Shown: one piece after another, positions 8,208 to 11,357 of the stretch
How positions within the stretch are numbered: the stretch's first letter is position 1
Layout: the number at the start of each line of letters is the position of its first letter
Assembly: GCA_946482625.1 (NCBI GenBank)
Contig: CAMLSH010000073.1
Location: forward strand, 1-11,357
DNA from: an uncultured Opitutaceae bacterium
GTDB lineage: Bacteria > Verrucomicrobiota > Verrucomicrobiae > Opitutales > Opitutaceae
Direction: 5' to 3'
Length of the DNA stretch: 11,357 nt
The notes under the pieces: generated by a model
Databases searched by the model: none
The model's input: the letters and a program-made list of their open reading frames with translations, nothing else
What the model was told of the DNA's origin: nothing
Made by a program: the position numbers and the translations under genes

Positions 8208-9686
8208 TCACTTGACCGAACAACGCACAAGCATGGCGGTGGCCGCGGCGACGTCGAATGAAAGAGTGCCCGCGGCATCGAGCTCAGGCAGCTCTGTCCA
8301 CCGGCCGTGCCACGAGCCGCCTTTCTCGATCTCGACGCCGCCCAATGTGATGCCTTGTTTCGCGGCCACATCGCCTCCGGGAACGGAAAGCGTCACGACG
8401 CGCGGTTGGCGATAACCTGCGCCAAGCGTCACGCGCACCTTCGCTGCACGGCCGTTCTGACCGTATTCCTTGTTAACAACTGCCACGGTGATTTCCCCGT
8501 TTGCGGCGCGCGTCGCATAAGCAGTGAGGTTTAGTCCGCCGGCTCCTGCGTCTACGTTCACGGGGATCAGCGTTCCCGTTCCGGCGAGCTCAAACGCTTT
8601 CATCCCATAGCTGAGCGGCCGGATCTCGAAGCCGCCGGGCATGGTGACGAATGCCGCGTACCGCGCAGCTTGCAGCGTACTGCCGGCGGCGACGCGATCG
8701 CCCGTGTGAAAGTTGATTCCGGCCGCGCCGTGGTTAGCCCACCAATACATATAATCGAGTCCCCACAGCGCAGCCGCATAGGTGTTGCTCACGTTCTCCG
8801 CGCCACCGTTGAAATAGTTATTCGTTTCTTCGAGCCGGTACGGCAGTCCCTTGGCCGCCGCCATCGGCACAAATCCGTCGTGAAGCTTCTGGTAAGCCGC
8901 CGTAAATGTTTCCGAAAGCATGCGGTCGCGCCCGATCTCCGGCGTCGGCACCTTGCCTCCCGCTCCGCCTGGATAGAGATGCTTGGTGATTAAAGTCACT
9001 CCGTCAGCCGGGCCAAAATCCTCCATGAACTGCCGCGCCCAGTCCGCATGGTTGTGGACGGTGGGACCGCACAAGCGCACATCGGGCACCGCGGCTACGA
9101 TCGCTTCCTGGAAGCGTCTCCACTCCGTCCGAAAGGTGGCGTACGGATATTTCTCCGCCACGCCGCCCATGCGCTCACCCGCCGGACGCGAGTCGACTTT
9201 TTCAACCGGGTACGCGCTGGCTTCCTGCCCGATGGAGAAACAATCGATGAGCGTCCCGTAATTGTCCGTCAGATACTTGGCCGTTTTCGCTTCTGCCAAG
9301 GGATCAGCGTGGAGCATGCGGAGACTGTAGATGACCTTCACGTCGGCAGCCTTCGCGAAGGCGAACAGACTTTCGAAATCGGCGGCCTGCGGCTCGGCGG
9401 TCGCATCGCGATCGGATGTATTGCCGCCAATACGGAGGCTCTTGATGCCGAGCGTGCGGAAAAGTTCGATCAGCTCGTGGTTGTCCGGCCGGAAGTACCG
9501 CACGCCATCAGGTCCGGGGAGCAGTTGATTTCTTTCGTAGCTGAAACCGGTAAAGTCAGCCGGCAGCGCGGCTCCCGGTTCCCCAAGAGCGAGTGTGACG
9601 GCAACCGGCTCGGGCGCGGCCCGGCTCGCGGAAAGAGCCAGCGCAACCGAAACGACAAAGCTGAAGGCATATTTTCTGATACTCAT
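8208..9686 (-). CDS. Exported GH79-like glycoside hydrolase (probable beta-glucuronidase or related)
   Basis: This 492-residue protein appears to be a retaining exo-glycosidase of clan GH-A, closest in motif pattern to family GH79. A signal peptide spans residues 1 to about 23 (hydrophobic 8-20, cleavage near SRA-AP), so the enzyme is exported. Seen motifs are 'ADFTGFSYE' at 43-51, 'LRIGGNTSD' at 84-92, 'SIGQEAS' at 151-157 with Glu155 as the likely acid/base, and 'RLEETNNYFNGG' at 284-295 with Glu287 as the likely nucleophile. 'GINFHTGD' at 323-330 follows, then a C-terminal beta-domain of about 140 residues like that of GH79. The usual Asn before the acid/base Glu is Gln154 here, so the specificity may be shifted. 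Beta-glucuronidase activity is an inference from the family; other uronic-acid or sugar preferences are possible. A longer frame with an ATG at 9806 would put 40 polar residues ahead of the signal peptide, so 9686 is preferred. The gene converges with the fucosidase gene and diverges from the alpha-galactosidase gene. Confidence 0.85.
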   Translation of the reverse strand: MSIRKYAFSFVVSVALALSASRAAPEPVAVTLALGEPGAALPADFTGFSYERNQLLPGPDGVRYFRPDNHELIELFRTLGIKSLRIGGNTSDRDATAEPQAADFESLFAFAKAADVKVIYSLRMLHADPLAEAKTAKYLTDNYGTLIDCFSIGQEASAYPVEKVDSRPAGERMGGVAEKYPYATFRTEWRRFQEAIVAAVPDVRLCGPTVHNHADWARQFMEDFGPADGVTLITKHLYPGGAGGKVPTPEIGRDRMLSETFTAAYQKLHDGFVPMAAAKGLPYRLEETNNYFNGGAENVSNTYAAALWGLDYMYWWANHGAAGINFHTGDRVAAGSTLQAARYAAFVTMPGGFEIRPLSYGMKAFELAGTGTLIPVNVDAGAGGLNLTAYATRAANGEITVAVVNKEYGQNGRAAKVRVTLGAGYRQPRVVTLSVPGGDVAAKQGITLGGVEIEKGGSWHGRWTELPELDAAGTLSFDVAAATAMLVRCSVK

Positions 9687-9766
9687 AAGGACGGTGGATA
9701 GGTGGAGGGGAAGCGGGCAAAGAGCGCCGTGAGGATCAACGGCCTCTGGAGATTGGGTAATCCACC

Positions 9767-9785
9767 TTTCACTTATATCGTGAAA
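9767..9785. promoter_or_regulatory. Palindrome TTTCAC-n7-GTGAAA, candidate operator
   Basis: Perfect 6-bp arms TTTCAC (9767-9772) and GTGAAA (9780-9785) flank a 7-bp A/T-rich centre. The centre overlaps a minus-strand -10-like TATAAG (complement of 9772-9777), 86 bp ahead of the GH79-like start codon. A repressor bound here would occlude that promoter. The repeat is seen; its operator role is inferred. Confidence 0.4.
9772..9777 (-). promoter_or_regulatory. -10-like element for the GH79-like gene
   Basis: Read on the minus strand this is TATAAG, a 5/6 match to the sigma-70 -10 consensus in an A/T-rich patch unusual for this GC-rich window. No good -35 hexamer is found at 15-19 bp, so the promoter may depend on an activator or use another sigma factor. 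It is mirrored by the plus-strand element at 9835-9840. Confidence 0.3.
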
Positions 9786-9834
9786 CCCACGCCCCTCGCC
9801 GTCCAACTGATCGCCGCGAAGGATGAATTAACCA

Positions 9835-9840
9835 TATAAG
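9835..9840 (+). promoter_or_regulatory. -10-like element for the alpha-galactosidase gene
   Basis: TATAAG lies 80 bp before the ATG at 9921. The 8-mer ATATAAGT (9834-9841) is the exact inverse of ACTTATAT at 9771-9778, which holds the opposing -10-like element. No convincing -35 element is seen at the usual spacing. This is a candidate only. Confidence 0.3.
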
Positions 9841-9848
9841 TCATCGGT

Positions 9849-9876
9849 TGCTTTCGTACCGCGCCAATCGAAAGCA
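9849..9876. promoter_or_regulatory. 8-bp inverted repeat with 12-bp spacer, candidate operator or leader hairpin
   Basis: TGCTTTCG (9849-9856) and CGAAAGCA (9869-9876) are perfectly complementary arms around 12 bp. If transcription starts a few bases after the -10-like element at 9835-9840, the repeat begins at about the transcription start. It could then act as an operator or fold as a 5' leader hairpin. The right arm also forms a looser repeat GAAA-n6-TTTC (9870-9883) that resembles LacI-family operator half-sites. Confidence 0.4.
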
Positions 9877-9920
9877 TCGTTTCAAACTCGCGCTGCTCAC
9901 GGCAGCTTGCGGCCACCCCG

Positions 9921-11357
9921 ATGACACTCCTGCCCCGCCTCCTGCTCATCCTTCCGTTGATGTTTGGTTTGCTGCGCGCCGCTGAGCCGCAGCTAGTCAC
10001 GATCTCGACGGAGAAATCCGCCCTCCGACTGCTCGCCGCAAAAGACGGCCGCATCTACCAACTAGGTTACGGAAGTCCCAAGACCTCCGCCCCGTCTCTC
10101 AGCCGAACGCCCGCGCGCGAAGACGAACTGCATCCTCCCGCCGGCAACGGGTATCTCCTCGAGCCCGCCCTTCAGGTGGTTCACGCCGACGGCAACACCT
10201 CGACCGAGCTCGCCTATGTGAGCCATGAAGTCGCCGCCGATTCGCGCGACGCCAACATCAACCTCACGCGCATCAAACTCCGCGATCCCGCCTATCCGCT
10301 TTTCGTCACTCTCTGCTTTCGCGCTCATCGATCCGAAAACGTCATCGAGCAATGGATGGAAATCTCCCACGAGGAGTCATCGCCCATCGTGCTCGCACGC
10401 TTCGCTTCTGCCGCGCCCGCCCTGAAGGCCGACACCTATTGGCTCACGCAGTTTCAGGGCAACTACATGCGCGAAGCCGAGCTGAGCGAAGAGCGGCTCA
10501 CGCCCGGTGTGAAGATTCTCGATTCCAAGATCGGCGTCCGCGCGCACCAGATGCGCAACCCGTCCTTCCTGCTCTCGCTCGATGGTCCCGCGCACGAAGA
10601 CACCGGCGAGGTCATCGGCGGCACGCTCGCATGGTCCGGCAATTTCCAATTCGCGTTCGATCTCGACTGGAACAACCGCCTGCGCGCGCTCTGCGGCATC
10701 AACCCGTTCGCGTCCGAGTACCGCCTCCCGAAAGGAAAAACCTTCGTCACGCCCGCAATGCTTCTCACGTGGAGCGATGAGGGTAAAGGACAAGTCAGCC
10801 GCAATTTCCATCGATGGGCGAAACGGTACGGCATTCGCGAAGGAGCGAAGCCACGGCCGGTTTTGCTGAACAATTGGGAGGCAACCGGAATGACCTTCGA
10901 CGAAGCCAAAATCGTCTCGCTCTTCGACGGCGCGAAGGAACTCAACGTGGATCTCTTCCTCCTCGATGACGGTTGGTTCGGAAACAAACACCCGCGCAAC
11001 AACGACCGCGCCGGCCTCGGCGACTGGCAGGTCGACGCGAAAAAACTCCCTCAAGGTCTTTCGTATCTCGCCCGAGAGGCCGCCGGACGAGGCACCGGTT
11101 TCGGCATCTGGATCGAGCCCGAGATGGTCAACCCGGCCAGCGAGCTTTTCGAGCAATACCCGGACTGGGTCATCCGCCAGCCGAAGCGCGAACTCACCTT
11201 CGGCCGCAACCAGCTCATCCTCGATCTCACCCGCCCCGAGGTGAAGACACACGTCCTCAAGGTCATCGACGACACCCTCGCTCCAAATCCAGGAATCACC
11301 TACGTGAAGTGGGACTGTAACCGCTACGTCACCCAGCCCGGCTCGACTTATCTGCCG
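9921..11357 (+). CDS. Exported alpha-galactosidase, family GH36 (partial, runs off the right edge)
   Basis: The first 479 residues are present with no stop before the window ends. Family GH36 enzymes are retaining alpha-galactosidases that remove terminal alpha-galactose from oligosaccharides or polysaccharides. A signal peptide is visible (hydrophobic residues 7-18, cleavage near LRA-AEP), so the enzyme is predicted to be exported, whereas many bacterial GH36 enzymes are cytoplasmic. An N-terminal beta-supersandwich domain occupies roughly residues 25-315. The TIM barrel then shows 'NNWEATGM', 'LLDDGWFG' (Asp349, Asp350), 'GIWIEPEMV' (Glu399), 'QLILDLTRPEV' and 'YVKWDCNR', where Asp465 is in the position of the catalytic nucleophile. 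The general-acid Asp should lie about 60-80 residues further on, outside the window. Full length is expected to be about 700-730 residues. The start at 9921 is supported by the signal peptide; no Shine-Dalgarno sequence precedes it. The gene is divergent from the GH79-like gene and may open a further operon. Confidence 0.92.
   Translation, partial: MTLLPRLLLILPLMFGLLRAAEPQLVTISTEKSALRLLAAKDGRIYQLGYGSPKTSAPSLSRTPAREDELHPPAGNGYLLEPALQVVHADGNTSTELAYVSHEVAADSRDANINLTRIKLRDPAYPLFVTLCFRAHRSENVIEQWMEISHEESSPIVLARFASAAPALKADTYWLTQFQGNYMREAELSEERLTPGVKILDSKIGVRAHQMRNPSFLLSLDGPAHEDTGEVIGGTLAWSGNFQFAFDLDWNNRLRALCGINPFASEYRLPKGKTFVTPAMLLTWSDEGKGQVSRNFHRWAKRYGIREGAKPRPVLLNNWEATGMTFDEAKIVSLFDGAKELNVDLFLLDDGWFGNKHPRNNDRAGLGDWQVDAKKLPQGLSYLAREAAGRGTGFGIWIEPEMVNPASELFEQYPDWVIRQPKRELTFGRNQLILDLTRPEVKTHVLKVIDDTLAPNPGITYVKWDCNRYVTQPGSTYLP

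Larger units (their letters stand above)
9687..9920. promoter_or_regulatory. Divergent control region between GH79-like and GH36 genes
   Basis: These 234 bp separate two divergently oriented exported glycosidase genes, are locally A/T-richer than the surroundings, and contain several inverted repeats listed separately. They must hold both promoters unless those lie inside the coding regions. No small ORF with convincing features is present. The layout suggests shared regulation of both genes, perhaps by a sugar-responsive repressor or activator; this is inference. Confidence 0.6.

Noticed and set aside
9687..9806. N-terminal extension of the GH79-like protein from an ATG at 9806
   Set aside because: It would place 40 polar residues in front of a good signal peptide and would consume the palindromic control region. 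The start at 9686 is better.
10377..11252. A 291-codon open frame on the minus strand opposite the alpha-galactosidase
   Set aside because: The plus strand encodes an unmistakable GH36 protein. The opposite frame is a composition-driven shadow.
1..11357. CRISPR arrays, tRNA or rRNA genes, insertion sequences, phage or defence genes
   Set aside because: No regularly spaced repeats, RNA-gene landmarks, transposase-like frames or terminal inverted repeats were seen by reading the window; all long frames are explained by receptors and glycosidases.

Overview
The window is GC-rich with strong G/C bias at third codon positions, and it holds four complete genes and one partial gene for outer-membrane glycan uptake and glycan breakdown. 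The style suggests the Opitutaceae (phylum Verrucomicrobiota) or a close relative. The reasons are two >1000-residue TonB-dependent receptors with an 'xLxxFxV' motif ahead of the plug, exported glycoside hydrolases beside them, no SusD homologue, and start codons without Shine-Dalgarno sequences. This assignment rests on recognition, not on a search.

Layout. Positions 1-101 are an upstream leader with a small hairpin. Positions 102-3266 (+) encode a TonB-dependent receptor with an N-terminal carboxypeptidase-regulatory-like domain. Positions 3376-6444 (+) encode a second receptor of a different subfamily. After a strong perfect hairpin, positions 6554-8017 (+) encode an exported GH29 alpha-L-fucosidase. 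A 190-bp convergent gap separates this from an exported GH79-like glycosidase (probably a beta-glucuronidase or related enzyme) on the minus strand at 8208-9686. A 234-bp divergent control region with several inverted repeats and two opposed -10-like elements follows. An exported GH36 alpha-galactosidase starts at 9921 and runs off the right edge.

Reading the genes together: the three enzymes would remove terminal alpha-L-fucose, beta-glucuronic acid (or a similar unit) and alpha-galactose in the periplasm or outside the cell, while the two receptors would import oligosaccharides or a related ligand. This looks like a small polysaccharide-utilisation cluster aimed at a decorated plant, algal or host glycan. 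The substrate cannot be fixed from these genes alone, and the cluster probably continues to the right. No RNA gene, CRISPR array, insertion sequence or obvious mobile element was seen. No clearly new system is evident. The most notable points are the divergent palindrome-rich promoter region, a Gln in place of the usual Asn beside the acid/base Glu in the GH79-like enzyme, and the combination of enzyme specificities.
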